Shown: one piece after another, positions 1 through 5,953 of the stretch | How the letters are laid out: every line of letters begins with the position of its first letter | Position numbering within the stretch: the first letter of the stretch is position 1 | From: JAGUXG01 sp043798435 | GTDB lineage: Bacteria > UBA9089 > UBA9088 > JAGUXG01 | Assembly (NCBI GenBank): GCA_043798435.1 | Contig: JAZDOR010000002.1 | Span: 1-6,799, forward strand | Length of the DNA: 6,799 nucleotides | Direction of reading: 5' to 3' | Program-made: the position numbers and the translations under genes | The notes under the pieces: model-generated | Databases searched by the model: none | Seen by the model: only the letters and a program-made list of their open reading frames with translations | What the model was told of the DNA's origin: nothing

Positions 1-243
1 TCAACACATCAAAAGACTCAAAGCTTAAAAGTGAGACAGGGATATTTTGCCTTTTGCAATACAAGGGATTGGTCTGCCCTTTTTTAAGCCAAAAACTACT
101 TATGTAACCGTTCACCTCCATAGCATTTCTATAAATACACCGAAATAAACAAAAAATTCCTTGCTATTTTGACTCTCTTTTGGTAAATTTAATATCTAAA
201 AAACAAAAAACAACCATTAAAAACAATCATTCCGAACAGTATT

Positions 244-276
244 GTCGCTGTCCCCCATATTCCCTTTCCCCTATTT
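244..276 (-). repeat. REP-like motif, copy 1 (minus orientation)
   Basis: Read on the minus strand, this stretch carries AAGGGAATA followed by GGGGGACAGCGAC. The same pattern, AGGGAATA then GGGGACAGTTAC, occurs on the plus strand at 3993-4028. Two copies in opposite orientation in separate intergenic gaps mark it as a dispersed repeat. The GGGGACAG core resembles repeats mobilised by IS200-like REP-associated tyrosine transposases, but that link is inference: no such transposase is in the window. Confidence 0.45.
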
Positions 277-281
277 AAGGA

Positions 282-301
282 ACTGTGGTCAATCTCACAG
301 T
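282..301. repeat. Small perfect inverted repeat before a ribosome-binding-site-like sequence
   Basis: ACTGTG at 282-287 pairs perfectly with CACAGT at 296-301 across an 8-base loop. The sequence AGGAG follows directly at 302-306. It could be a protein-binding palindrome or an RNA hairpin next to the ribosome binding site of the small ORF at 314-364. A 6-base stem can occur by chance, so the call is tentative. Confidence 0.3.
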
Positions 302-313
302 AGGAGCTAAAAG

Positions 314-364
314 ATGATTGATTTTTTTTTCTTGAAATGTGTTACAATTTCATCAATGGATTGA
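314..364 (+). CDS. Possible 16-residue leader peptide ORF
   Basis: An ATG at 314 opens a 16-codon frame reading MIDFFFLKCVTISSMD and stopping at TGA 362-364. It is preceded by AGGAG at 302-306 with a 7-base spacer, a better ribosome binding site than that of the annotated gene at 389. The stop lies 24 bases before that gene. Three consecutive Phe codons sit in a T-run, which may only reflect base composition. It could be a translated leader ORF, or a chance frame in AT-rich DNA. It overlaps the candidate promoter at 318-348; if that promoter is the real one, this ORF is not transcribed with the gene. Confidence 0.25.
   Translation: MIDFFFLKCVTISSMD
318..348 (+). promoter_or_regulatory. Candidate sigma-70 extended -10 promoter for the 389 gene
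   Basis: TGTTACAAT at 340-348 is an extended -10 element: TG, one base, then TACAAT, which is one mismatch from TATAAT. A weak -35, TTGATT at 318-323, lies 19 bases upstream, a spacing that an extended -10 can tolerate. Transcription would begin near 355, leaving a leader of about 34 bases before the ATG at 389. The call rests on motif match alone. Confidence 0.35.
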
Positions 365-388
365 TTAAATTTATCTGGAGTTAGAAAG

Positions 389-1087
389 ATGAAAAGATTA
401 ACATTGGGTATTGTGAGTGGAATATTGGTATTAGGAATAGGGATGTCTGCACTGGCAACAGATGACAATGCGATAATAATGGATGGCAGAAAGAAGAAAC
501 CTACTACAGCAGGCACTGCCTCAACTAAGCAGTCCAAAATCAAACCAATGTTGTTCACACCACAGTCAACTAAGAGGGATATAAATGGTACTCCAACCAA
601 GGGTTTTGATTCTGAGATTGCTAATGCCAAATTTCTATGGAAGTTCAACAATCCTTCTGTTGTCTGGGATGCTATGTATAAACCAACCCAAGCTGTCCCA
701 CATACAGGCTATAACCTTCAAGATATGATCAATGAACTAAGGGCAAGGGGTTATGACTTAGATTACCTCCTTGATGAACTGGGTCTAAGGCCCATATTAG
801 GAACGGCAACCAACACCCTTAACCCAACTTTCTACTTTGACCTGAACGACATCTTCTCTGGTGTGGCATCTATCCAATTAGATATATCAAATGACTATAA
901 TTTTGGCACCATGATATACTCAAAGAGACTTCCCGGTTCCTTCTCTACCAGCTCTCCCCAAAAGTACACCTTAAAAGAGATAAACCTAAAACATGGCCTC
1001 TACTTTTGGAGGATAAAGGTGTTAAATAACGACCTTCCCAATCTCTACTCTGATGTAGGGATGTTTGGAGAAGGAGAGGGTGATTAG
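389..1087 (+). CDS. Exported hypothetical protein with Ig/FN3-like C-terminus
   Basis: I do not recognise a named family for this 232-residue protein. Residues 1-23 form a clear signal peptide: a basic MKR start, a hydrophobic core, and an A-L-A cleavage site before Thr24, so Sec-dependent export is expected. Residues 32-75 are Lys/Thr/Ser-rich and probably disordered. Residues 105-135 contain a short Leu/Asp-rich helical stretch (NLQDMINEL, LDYLLDELG). From about 144 to 226 the pattern resembles a fibronectin-III/Ig-like beta sandwich: NPTFYFDL, then IQLDISND, then GLYFWRIKVLN, which parallels the G-x-Y-x-W-R-V strand of FN3 domains. No catalytic motif is visible. The ATG is preceded by GGAG at 377-380 with 8 bases of spacing. 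The gene stands alone, followed by a palindromic element and then secA. A role as a cell-surface or periplasmic protein is inference. Confidence 0.75.
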   Translation: MKRLTLGIVSGILVLGIGMSALATDDNAIIMDGRKKKPTTAGTASTKQSKIKPMLFTPQSTKRDINGTPTKGFDSEIANAKFLWKFNNPSVVWDAMYKPTQAVPHTGYNLQDMINELRARGYDLDYLLDELGLRPILGTATNTLNPTFYFDLNDIFSGVASIQLDISNDYNFGTMIYSKRLPGSFSTSSPQKYTLKEINLKHGLYFWRIKVLNNDLPNLYSDVGMFGEGEGD

Positions 1088-1096
1088 AGATAAAAA

Positions 1097-1268
1097 GTAA
1101 CCGTTCAGCCTATCTATCAAAGAGTGTAAGAAGGGGGATAAGGAGATACAAGAGATAAGGAGATGATGAAATATCAAAAAGCAGATTTTAGAAGGGTTGA
1201 ATTAGAATAATATCCCCTTATCTCCTTAATCTCCATATCCCCTTTTATTGCACTACCTGAACGCTTAC
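1097..1268. repeat. MITE-like palindromic element with terminal inverted repeats
   Basis: GTAACCGTTCAG at 1097-1108 is matched at 11 of 12 positions by the reverse complement of CTGAACGCTTAC at 1257-1268. Inside lies a second imperfect palindrome: 1132-1165 pairs with about 1211-1244, roughly 27 of 34 positions, around a 45-base centre. Its arms are purine/pyrimidine-biased tandem units, GGGAT or GAGAT starting at 1135, 1143, 1152 and 1160, a spacing of 8-9 bases. There is no ORF and I see no target-site duplication. It looks like a small non-autonomous mobile or REP-type element. The inner right arm is followed by TTTTATT, so its RNA hairpin might act as a weak terminator after the upstream gene. 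Confidence 0.65.
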
Positions 1269-1275
1269 AGGAGGT
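1269..1275 (+). promoter_or_regulatory. Strong ribosome binding site of secA
   Basis: AGGAGGT lies 7 bases before the ATG at 1283 and fixes that start. It begins at the base immediately after the right terminal repeat of the element at 1097-1268, so the element's RNA hairpin would sit directly against the ribosome entry site. Confidence 0.85.
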
Positions 1276-1282
1276 TAGAAAA

Positions 1283-3775
1283 ATGATTACCTATATCTTA
1301 TCAAAAATATTTGGGACAAAGCAGAATAGGGATATTAAGGCCCTTGAGCCTATTGTGGAGGAGATAAATAGCAAGGAGCCTGAGGTTTCAAGCTGGCCAG
1401 ATGAAAGATTCCCTGAGGAGACAGAGAGGCTAAAAAAAGAGGTGGCTGAGGGTGCAGACTTAGATGATATCCTTCCCCTTGTCTTTGCTATGACAAGGGA
1501 AGCGGCAAAGAGGACGATAAAGCTCCGACCCTTTGATGCCCAACTTATGGGAGGAATCACGCTTCATGAGGGAAAGATCTCCGAAATGAAGACTGGAGAG
1601 GGCAAAACCTTAGTCGCTACAATGCCTGTCTATCTCAATGCCCTGACTGGAAAGGGAGTCCATATTGTTACCATAAATGACTACTTAGCCCAGAGGGATG
1701 CAAGCTGGATGGGCCCTGTCTATCAGTTTTTAGGGCTTACTGTTGGCTTTCTCCAGAACGATATGAGACCGCAAGAAAAGAGAGCCGTTTATAACTGCGA
1801 CATTACCTATGGCACGAACAATGAGTTTGGGTTTGACTATCTCAGGGATAATATGGTTGTTGACCTGGCTTACAAGGTTCAGAGGGGTCATCACTATGCC
1901 ATTGTTGATGAGGTTGATTCCATATTGATTGATGAGGCCAGGACACCCCTTATAATCTCAGGCCCCTCAGAAGAATCAACAGACAAGTATTACCGCATAA
2001 ACGGCCTTATCTCCTATATCACTAAGGATGCAGACTATCAGATTGACGAGAAGATGCACACAGCTGCTCTTACAGAGGATGGGGTGAGAAAGGTGGAGAG
2101 GCTTCTAAAACTTCCAAACCTCTATGACCCGATGAATATAGACATCATTCACCACATAGAGCAGGCTCTCAAGGCACACCATCTCTTCAAAGGGGATGTT
2201 GACTACATTGTTAAGGATGGAGAGGTGATTATCGTTGATGAGTTCACAGGAAGGCTTATGCCTGGAAGGAGATTCTCGGATGGCTTACACCAGGCATTAG
2301 AAGCAAAGGAGGGTGTGAGGATAAAGGAAGAGAATCAGACCCTGGCTACCATAACCTTACAGAACTACTTCAGGATGTATGAGAAGCTTGCTGGAATGAC
2401 AGGAACAGCCATAACAGAGGCAGATGAGTTTTATAACATCTACAAGCTTGATGTGGTTGAAATTCCAACACACAAGAAGATGATCAGGGCAGATAGCTCT
2501 GATATGATTTATCAGACAGAAAAGGCAAAGTTTTCTGCCATTGTCTCTGAGATAGAGGAGCTTCATAAGAAGGGGCAACCTGTCTTAGTTGGAACTATCT
2601 CTGTGGAGAAGTCAGAAAGGATTAGCAGTATGCTCAAGAAAAAGGGCGTTCCTCATCAGGTCCTGAATGCCAAGTACCATGAGATGGAGGCGGAGATTGT
2701 GGCTCAGGCAGGAAGAAAAAATCAGGTGACTATTGCCACAAATATGGCTGGAAGGGGAACGGATATTGTCTTGGGCGGAAACCCTCCAGATCAGGCAGAG
2801 CACGAAGAGGTGGTAAGGCTCGGTGGCCTTCATATCCTTGGCTCAGAGAGGCATGAAGCCAGAAGGATAGACAATCAATTAAGGGGTAGGTCAGCCAGGC
2901 AGGGTGACCCTGGTTCATCAAGGTTTTATATCTCACTTGAGGATGACCTGATGAGGCTATTCGGCTCAGAGAGAATCTCAGGCATTATGACCAAGCTCGG
3001 CTTAAAGGATGATGAGGTGATTGAGCACCCCTGGATATCAAAGTCTATAGAGAGGGCACAGAAGCAGGTTGAGGCACATAACTTTGATATAAGAAAACGC
3101 CTCTTGGAGTTTGATGATGTGATGAACAAACAGAGGGGCTTTATTTACAAGGAGAGGGATATTCTTTTAGCAGAGGAGGACCTATCCCCTCATTTGATAG
3201 AGATGATTGATGAGCTTATTGATACCCTTTCCGATGCCTGCATATCAGAAGAATCTCAGGATATTGAAGGATTGCAAAGGGCTATTGAGAGAACATTTCA
3301 GATTAGCCCGGAGCTTTCAGAGAAAGACCCAACAGAATTAAAAGAAAACCTGAAGAGATCTATCTTTGAGAGATGGGAGATAAAGAAGAAAGATTTTGGA
3401 GAAGATTTTGTCGGGATTCAGAAAATGGTGATGCTCTCTGTCCTTGATAACCTCTGGAAGGACCATTTGCATAATATGGATGCCTTAAAAGAGGGCGTGT
3501 ATCTGCGGGCTTATGGCCAGAAGGACCCATTAGTTGAATATAGAAGGGAAGGGTTTGGTATGTTTGAGGAGCTAATCTACACGATGAAGGAAGAGACAGT
3601 CTCACGAATCTTTCTCATTCAGATTCAAAGCCAGAGACCGGCAAGAGTGGCTTTGCCAAAAAAAGGAATGCAGAAGATAGAACTGGAAGAGATTGCCGTA
3701 AAGAGAAAGATTGGCAGAAATGACCCTTGTCCCTGTGGCTCTGGAAAGAAGCATAAATATTGTCATGGGAAGTAA
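1283..3775 (+). CDS. secA: Protein translocase subunit SecA
   Basis: SecA is the ATPase motor that pushes unfolded preproteins through the SecYEG channel at the inner face of the cytoplasmic membrane. The 830 residues are close to the Bacillus-type length and shorter than E. coli SecA (901). NBD1 carries Walker A MKTGEGKT at 102-109, TINDYLAQRDA at 130-140 and the Walker B/DEAD-like DEVDSILIDEAR at 209-220. The preprotein cross-linking domain follows at about 225-365. NBD2 carries GTISVEKSE at 437-445, TNMAGRGTDI at 486-495 and the arginine-rich QLRGRSARQGD at 532-542. The helical scaffold/IRA1 region includes LDNLWKDHLHNMD at 721-733. The C-terminus ends in a zinc-binding SEC-C motif with Cys816, Cys818, Cys827 and His828, the tail used for SecB and ribosome/lipid contact in other bacteria. 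The loop between GRGTDI and GGLHILG is short. The start is set by the ribosome binding site and by the family-typical N-terminus. No frameshift or missing key residue is seen. No clear promoter of its own is visible, so transcription may come through the upstream element. Confidence 0.98.
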   Translation: MITYILSKIFGTKQNRDIKALEPIVEEINSKEPEVSSWPDERFPEETERLKKEVAEGADLDDILPLVFAMTREAAKRTIKLRPFDAQLMGGITLHEGKISEMKTGEGKTLVATMPVYLNALTGKGVHIVTINDYLAQRDASWMGPVYQFLGLTVGFLQNDMRPQEKRAVYNCDITYGTNNEFGFDYLRDNMVVDLAYKVQRGHHYAIVDEVDSILIDEARTPLIISGPSEESTDKYYRINGLISYITKDADYQIDEKMHTAALTEDGVRKVERLLKLPNLYDPMNIDIIHHIEQALKAHHLFKGDVDYIVKDGEVIIVDEFTGRLMPGRRFSDGLHQALEAKEGVRIKEENQTLATITLQNYFRMYEKLAGMTGTAITEADEFYNIYKLDVVEIPTHKKMIRADSSDMIYQTEKAKFSAIVSEIEELHKKGQPVLVGTISVEKSERISSMLKKKGVPHQVLNAKYHEMEAEIVAQAGRKNQVTIATNMAGRGTDIVLGGNPPDQAEHEEVVRLGGLHILGSERHEARRIDNQLRGRSARQGDPGSSRFYISLEDDLMRLFGSERISGIMTKLGLKDDEVIEHPWISKSIERAQKQVEAHNFDIRKRLLEFDDVMNKQRGFIYKERDILLAEEDLSPHLIEMIDELIDTLSDACISEESQDIEGLQRAIERTFQISPELSEKDPTELKENLKRSIFERWEIKKKDFGEDFVGIQKMVMLSVLDNLWKDHLHNMDALKEGVYLRAYGQKDPLVEYRREGFGMFEELIYTMKEETVSRIFLIQIQSQRPARVALPKKGMQKIELEEIAVKRKIGRNDPCPCGSGKKHKYCHGK

Positions 3776-3858
3776 AAGAAGGGCAACACTTTAGCCATCT
3801 TCCGTAAAGACTAACCACTTAAGATACGGAGACTTTGGAGAAATAAAATATAAGAGAT

Positions 3859-3927
3859 AACTACGAAAGGCACGAAAGACGCGAAAAATTCTGATTCATT
3901 TTTGCGTATTTCGCGTATTTCGTAGTT
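3859..3927. repeat. Tight palindrome with 9-base tandem units in its arms
   Basis: The arms 3859-3889 and 3897-3927 are complementary at about 24 of 31 positions around a 7-base loop. The outer ten bases, AACTACGAAA and TTTCGTAGTT, pair perfectly. Within the left arm CGAAA recurs at 3864, 3873 and 3882, a period of exactly 9 bases. The structure could form a long RNA hairpin or a DNA cruciform. Confidence 0.75.
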
Positions 3928-3940
3928 TGTATTTCCTTGC

Positions 3941-3966
3941 ATCCGTCTCATCAGTGTCATCCGTGT
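3941..3966 (-). repeat. Half-palindrome of ATCnGTnT tandem units
   Basis: ATCCGTCT at 3941, ATCAGTGT at 3950 and ATCCGTGT at 3959 repeat every 9 bases. In reverse complement they read AGACGGAT, ACACTGAT and ACACGGAT, the same unit type as the arms of the palindromes at 5843-5914 and 6739-6799. No matching opposite arm lies nearby, so this appears to be a solo arm or a decayed copy. Confidence 0.5.
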
Positions 3967-3992
3967 GCTATTTATGTTGAATCACTAACCTG

Positions 3993-4028
3993 AAAGGGAA
4001 TAGAGGGAATAGGGGACAGTTACCTATT
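3993..4028 (+). repeat. REP-like motif, copy 2 (plus orientation)
   Basis: AGGGAATA followed by GGGGACAGTTACC matches, apart from a 2-base gap and two substitutions, the reverse complement of 244-276. GGGAATA itself is preceded by a near copy, AGGGAATAG, giving a short local duplication. It sits inside the larger composite element. Confidence 0.45.
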
Positions 4029-4043
4029 AAAAGCCTGACCAAT

Positions 4044-4074
4044 CGCTGAAGCTGACGGCTTCGCCGCCGCTGAA
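4044..4074. repeat. GC-rich block with direct repeat and hairpin
   Basis: CGCTGAA occurs at 4044-4050 and again at 4068-4074. Between them GAAGC (4048-4052) and GCTTC (4058-4062) form a 5-base stem with a 5-base loop, followed by GCCGCCGC. The block is conspicuously GC-rich amid AT-rich sequence and is therefore likely a separate inserted repeat unit. Its function is unknown. Confidence 0.35.
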
Positions 4075-4268
4075 CTCAATCGTTACAATATAAATAAATA
4101 GTGACAAATTAAGAATATTTATCTTTTAGTTTTTCGTGTTTTCGTTTTTTCTCCTGTTTCGTGATTATATTTTATTTCTCCAAAAGTCTCTATGGCTATT
4201 TTACTTCAGTTGGCCAAAGTGTTACAAGCATTCTTTTGGGGTTTTACAGTGCCTAAGAAATTTTATTA

Positions 4269-4298
4269 TTGACAACCTCAAACCCTCCTCTTTATAAT
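4269..4298 (+). promoter_or_regulatory. Perfect-consensus sigma-70 promoter of atpD, probably leaderless
   Basis: TTGACA at 4269-4274 and TATAAT at 4293-4298 both match the housekeeping consensus at 6 of 6 positions, with an 18-base spacer. Transcription should start about 7 bases after the -10, near 4305-4307. The atpD ATG begins at 4307, so the transcript would have a leader of 0-2 bases. The bases before the ATG are pyrimidine-rich (TTCTCCTA) and contain no Shine-Dalgarno sequence, which agrees with leaderless translation. Confidence 0.8.
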
Positions 4299-4306
4299 TT
4301 CTCCTA

Positions 4307-5704
4307 ATGAAAATAGGAACTGTGAAACAGGTGATGGGTCCAGTTGTAGATGTAGAGTTTTCAGAGGGTGAAGTTCCCCAAATCTATAATGCCTTAGTGA
4401 TTGAAAAGGGTGAGGAAAGGATAACCATTGAATGTGCGGGGCACTTAGGGGATGATACGATAAGGGCGATATCTATGGAGGGAACGGATGGATTAGTAAG
4501 GGGAATGAGGGTTACGGATACTGGTTCACCCATTAAAGCACCTGTTGGTTCTGGGCTTCTTGGCAGGATGATTGGCGTCCTGGGGCAGCCTATAGATGAG
4601 GCAGGCCCTGTAACTGCTGAAGATTATCATCCCATCCATAAAGCACCACCTACCTTTGCTGAGCAAGAGACTGTAAAAGAGATGTTTGAAACAGGCTTAA
4701 AGTCTGTTGATCTCTTAGCGCCCTTAGCCAAAGGCGGAAAGGTAGGGTTATTCGGAGGAGCAGGCGTTGGAAAGACAGTTCTTGTTATGGAGCTTATCAG
4801 AAATGTTGCTGAAGAGCATGGTGGTGTTTCTGTCTTTGGTGGTGTAGGCGAGAGAACCCGTGAAGGAAATGACCTCTATCTTGAAATGAAGGAGTCCGGG
4901 GTTTTGAAGAAGACAGCCCTTGTCTATGGTCAGATGCAGGAAGCACCCGGGGCAAGATTCAGGATTGGCTTAGTTGCTCTTACTGTGGCTGAATACTTCA
5001 GGGATACAAAAGGACAGGATGTCCTTCTTTTTATTGACAATATTTTCAGGTTTATCCAGGCAGGCTCTGAGGTTTCAGCCCTACTTGGAAGGATTCCATC
5101 TGCTGTAGGTTATCAATCAACACTCGCCACTGATATGGGGGCTTTGCAGGAAAGAATCACCTCTACAACAAAAGGTTCAATTACCTCTGTCCAGGCAATA
5201 TATGTTCCAGCAGATGACCTGACAGATCCAGCACCAGCCACAACATTCACCCATTTAGATTCCTCAATAGTTCTTTCTCGTCAGATAGTTGAGCTGGGGA
5301 TATACCCGGCCGTTGACCCATTGGATTCTACCTCAAGAATCTTGGACCCTAAAATATTGGGAGATGAGCATTATCAAACAGCAAGAAGGGTTCAGGCTAT
5401 GCTTCAGAGGTATAAGGATCTCAGAGATATCATCAGCATCCTTGGAATAGAGGAGTTGAGCGAGGAAGATAAGCTGACGGTTGAGAGGGCAAGAAAGATT
5501 CAGAAGTTCCTTAGCCAACCATTCTTTGTCGCTGAAGTCTTTACGGGAAAGAGCGGCAGGTATGTTCCGGTAAAAGAGACCATTAAGGGTTTTATAGAAA
5601 TCATTGATGGCAAGTGTGATGAAATTCCAGACCAGTGCTTCTATATGGTTGGTGGAATAGATGAGGTTCATGAGAACGCAAAGAAGCTGAAGAAGGAACA
5701 ATAA
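4307..5704 (+). CDS. atpD: F1F0 ATP synthase subunit beta
   Basis: The beta subunit carries the three catalytic nucleotide sites of F1 and interconverts ADP plus phosphate with ATP as the central stalk rotates. The 465 residues are full length for the family. The N-terminal beta-barrel starts with KIGTVKQVMGPVVDV. The P-loop GGAGVGKT is at 150-157, the catalytic glutamate lies in GERTREGND (Glu182), and Walker B is VLLFIDN at 239-245. Also present are SALLGRIPSAVGYQ at 257-270, YVPADDLTDPAPATTF at 299-314 and the DELSEED loop, here EELSEED, at 382-388. The C-terminus has FLSQPFFVAEVFTG at 401-414. No catalytic residue is missing. The ATG matches the usual family start and an in-frame stop lies at 4295-4297, so no upstream extension is possible. 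There is no ribosome binding site; see the promoter entry. atpC follows after 249 bases, but atpA, atpG and the F0 genes are absent, so the ATP synthase genes are split in this genome. Confidence 0.98.
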   Translation: MKIGTVKQVMGPVVDVEFSEGEVPQIYNALVIEKGEERITIECAGHLGDDTIRAISMEGTDGLVRGMRVTDTGSPIKAPVGSGLLGRMIGVLGQPIDEAGPVTAEDYHPIHKAPPTFAEQETVKEMFETGLKSVDLLAPLAKGGKVGLFGGAGVGKTVLVMELIRNVAEEHGGVSVFGGVGERTREGNDLYLEMKESGVLKKTALVYGQMQEAPGARFRIGLVALTVAEYFRDTKGQDVLLFIDNIFRFIQAGSEVSALLGRIPSAVGYQSTLATDMGALQERITSTTKGSITSVQAIYVPADDLTDPAPATTFTHLDSSIVLSRQIVELGIYPAVDPLDSTSRILDPKILGDEHYQTARRVQAMLQRYKDLRDIISILGIEELSEEDKLTVERARKIQKFLSQPFFVAEVFTGKSGRYVPVKETIKGFIEIIDGKCDEIPDQCFYMVGGIDEVHENAKKLKKEQ

Positions 5705-5711
5705 TAATGGG

Positions 5712-5770
5712 ACGCAGATTTTCTTTAGATTTCAGGATAATATCTTTCTTAAAATCATGTAAATCTGCGT
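5712..5770. repeat. Palindrome 1 in the atpD-atpC spacer
   Basis: ACGCAGATTT at 5712-5721 pairs perfectly with AAATCTGCGT at 5761-5770. Inside, GATTTCAGGATA and TATCTTTCTTAAAATC continue the pairing imperfectly, so the whole segment is one imperfect hairpin. It begins only 8 bases after the atpD stop codon and may protect or terminate the atpD transcript. There is no T-run after it, so an intrinsic terminator is not supported. Confidence 0.6.
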
Positions 5771-5842
5771 TCATCTAAAGTCCAAAAAAGGAAATTCCTA
5801 TATAATCAAGTTATTTGACGAAAGATTTACACTTATTCTTTT

Positions 5843-5914
5843 GACACAGATTTACACTGATTTACACAGATAAGAACTTAAAATTATCTGTGAGTATCAG
5901 TGTTAATCAGTGTC
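5843..5914. repeat. Palindrome 2 in the atpD-atpC spacer, with 10-base tandem units
   Basis: The arms 5843-5873 and 5884-5914 are complementary at 26 of 31 positions around a 10-base loop. Each arm is a tandem array: in the left arm GAT recurs at 5849, 5859 and 5869 within ACACnGAT units, a period of exactly 10 bases. A near relative lies at 6739-6799. If atpD and atpC share a transcript, this hairpin would separate them and could act as an RNA stability or attenuation element; that is inference. Confidence 0.75.
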
Positions 5915-5953
5915 TAAAAAGAAATTTTTATGCAATTCAATTAGCAATTAACA

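Larger units (their letters stand above)
1..388. other. Gene-free leader region upstream of the first gene
   Basis: No convincing protein gene is seen in these 388 bases. The stretch is AT-rich. It holds one isolated copy of an 11-base motif, GTAACCGTTCA at 104-114, that recurs as the end of the element at 1097-1268. It also holds a REP-like G/C-strand-biased motif at 244-276, a short hairpin at 282-301, a possible 16-codon leader ORF at 314-364 and a candidate promoter at 318-348. Positions 1-100 show nothing I can name; they may be the 3' flank of a gene outside the window. Confidence 0.6.
3785..4223. repeat. Composite inverted-repeat element, about 440 bases
   Basis: The left arm 3785-3853 and the right arm 4165-4223 are inverted copies of each other. 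The outer block AACACTTTAGCCA matches at 12 of 13 positions (right: TGGCCAAAGTGTT). The inner block GGAGAAATAAAATATAA matches at 17 of 17, and AGACTTT is also shared; gaps separate the blocks. Inward of the right arm, 4128-4164 carries CACGAAA-type units in reverse complement that resemble the palindrome at 3859-3927 beside the left arm. The remaining interior is unrelated sequence, including a REP-like motif. No ORF and no obvious target duplication are seen. It looks like a non-autonomous element that has taken other repeats inside it. Confidence 0.65.
3776..4306. other. 531-base intergenic gap between secA and atpD
   Basis: No gene is supported here. The gap is made of a nested inverted-repeat element (3785-4223) that contains a tight palindrome (3859-3927), a tandem-unit half-palindrome (3941-3966), a REP-like motif (3993-4028) and a short GC-rich block (4044-4074). 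About 45 unremarkable AT-rich bases follow, then the atpD promoter at 4269-4298. No classic terminator with a GC-rich stem and a long T-run follows secA. Confidence 0.75.

Noticed and set aside
169..198. TTGACT with TATCTA 18 bases later as a second promoter
   Set aside because: The -10 matches at only 3 of 6 positions and the region is AT-rich, so chance matches are expected.
307..651. A 114-codon minus-strand open frame over the start of the exported protein gene
   Set aside because: It lies opposite a gene with a signal peptide and ribosome binding site; the translation is low-complexity hydrophobic and fits no family.
1097..1268. A riboswitch in the secA leader
   Set aside because: The structure is a simple palindrome with mobile-element-like ends; no known riboswitch core was recognised.
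1291..3818. Several 67-89 codon minus-strand frames across secA
   Set aside because: All are mirrors of a conserved coding region, without ribosome binding sites or recognisable products.
3859..3966. Regular tandem units that might suggest a CRISPR array
   Set aside because: Units are 8-10 bases with no unique spacers of 25-40 bases and no cas genes; this is a palindrome with tandem arms.
5333..5701. A 122-codon minus-strand open frame inside atpD
   Set aside because: It is antisense to the highly conserved C-terminus of the beta subunit, and its product resembles no protein I know.
5843..5914. Intrinsic terminator after atpD
   Set aside because: The hairpin is AT-rich and not followed by a long T-run, so repeat identity explains it better than a terminator.
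5930..5944. An alternative in-frame upstream start for atpC at 5930
   Set aside because: The frame stops at TAG 5942-5944, so it cannot extend atpC; it encodes only four residues and has no ribosome binding site.
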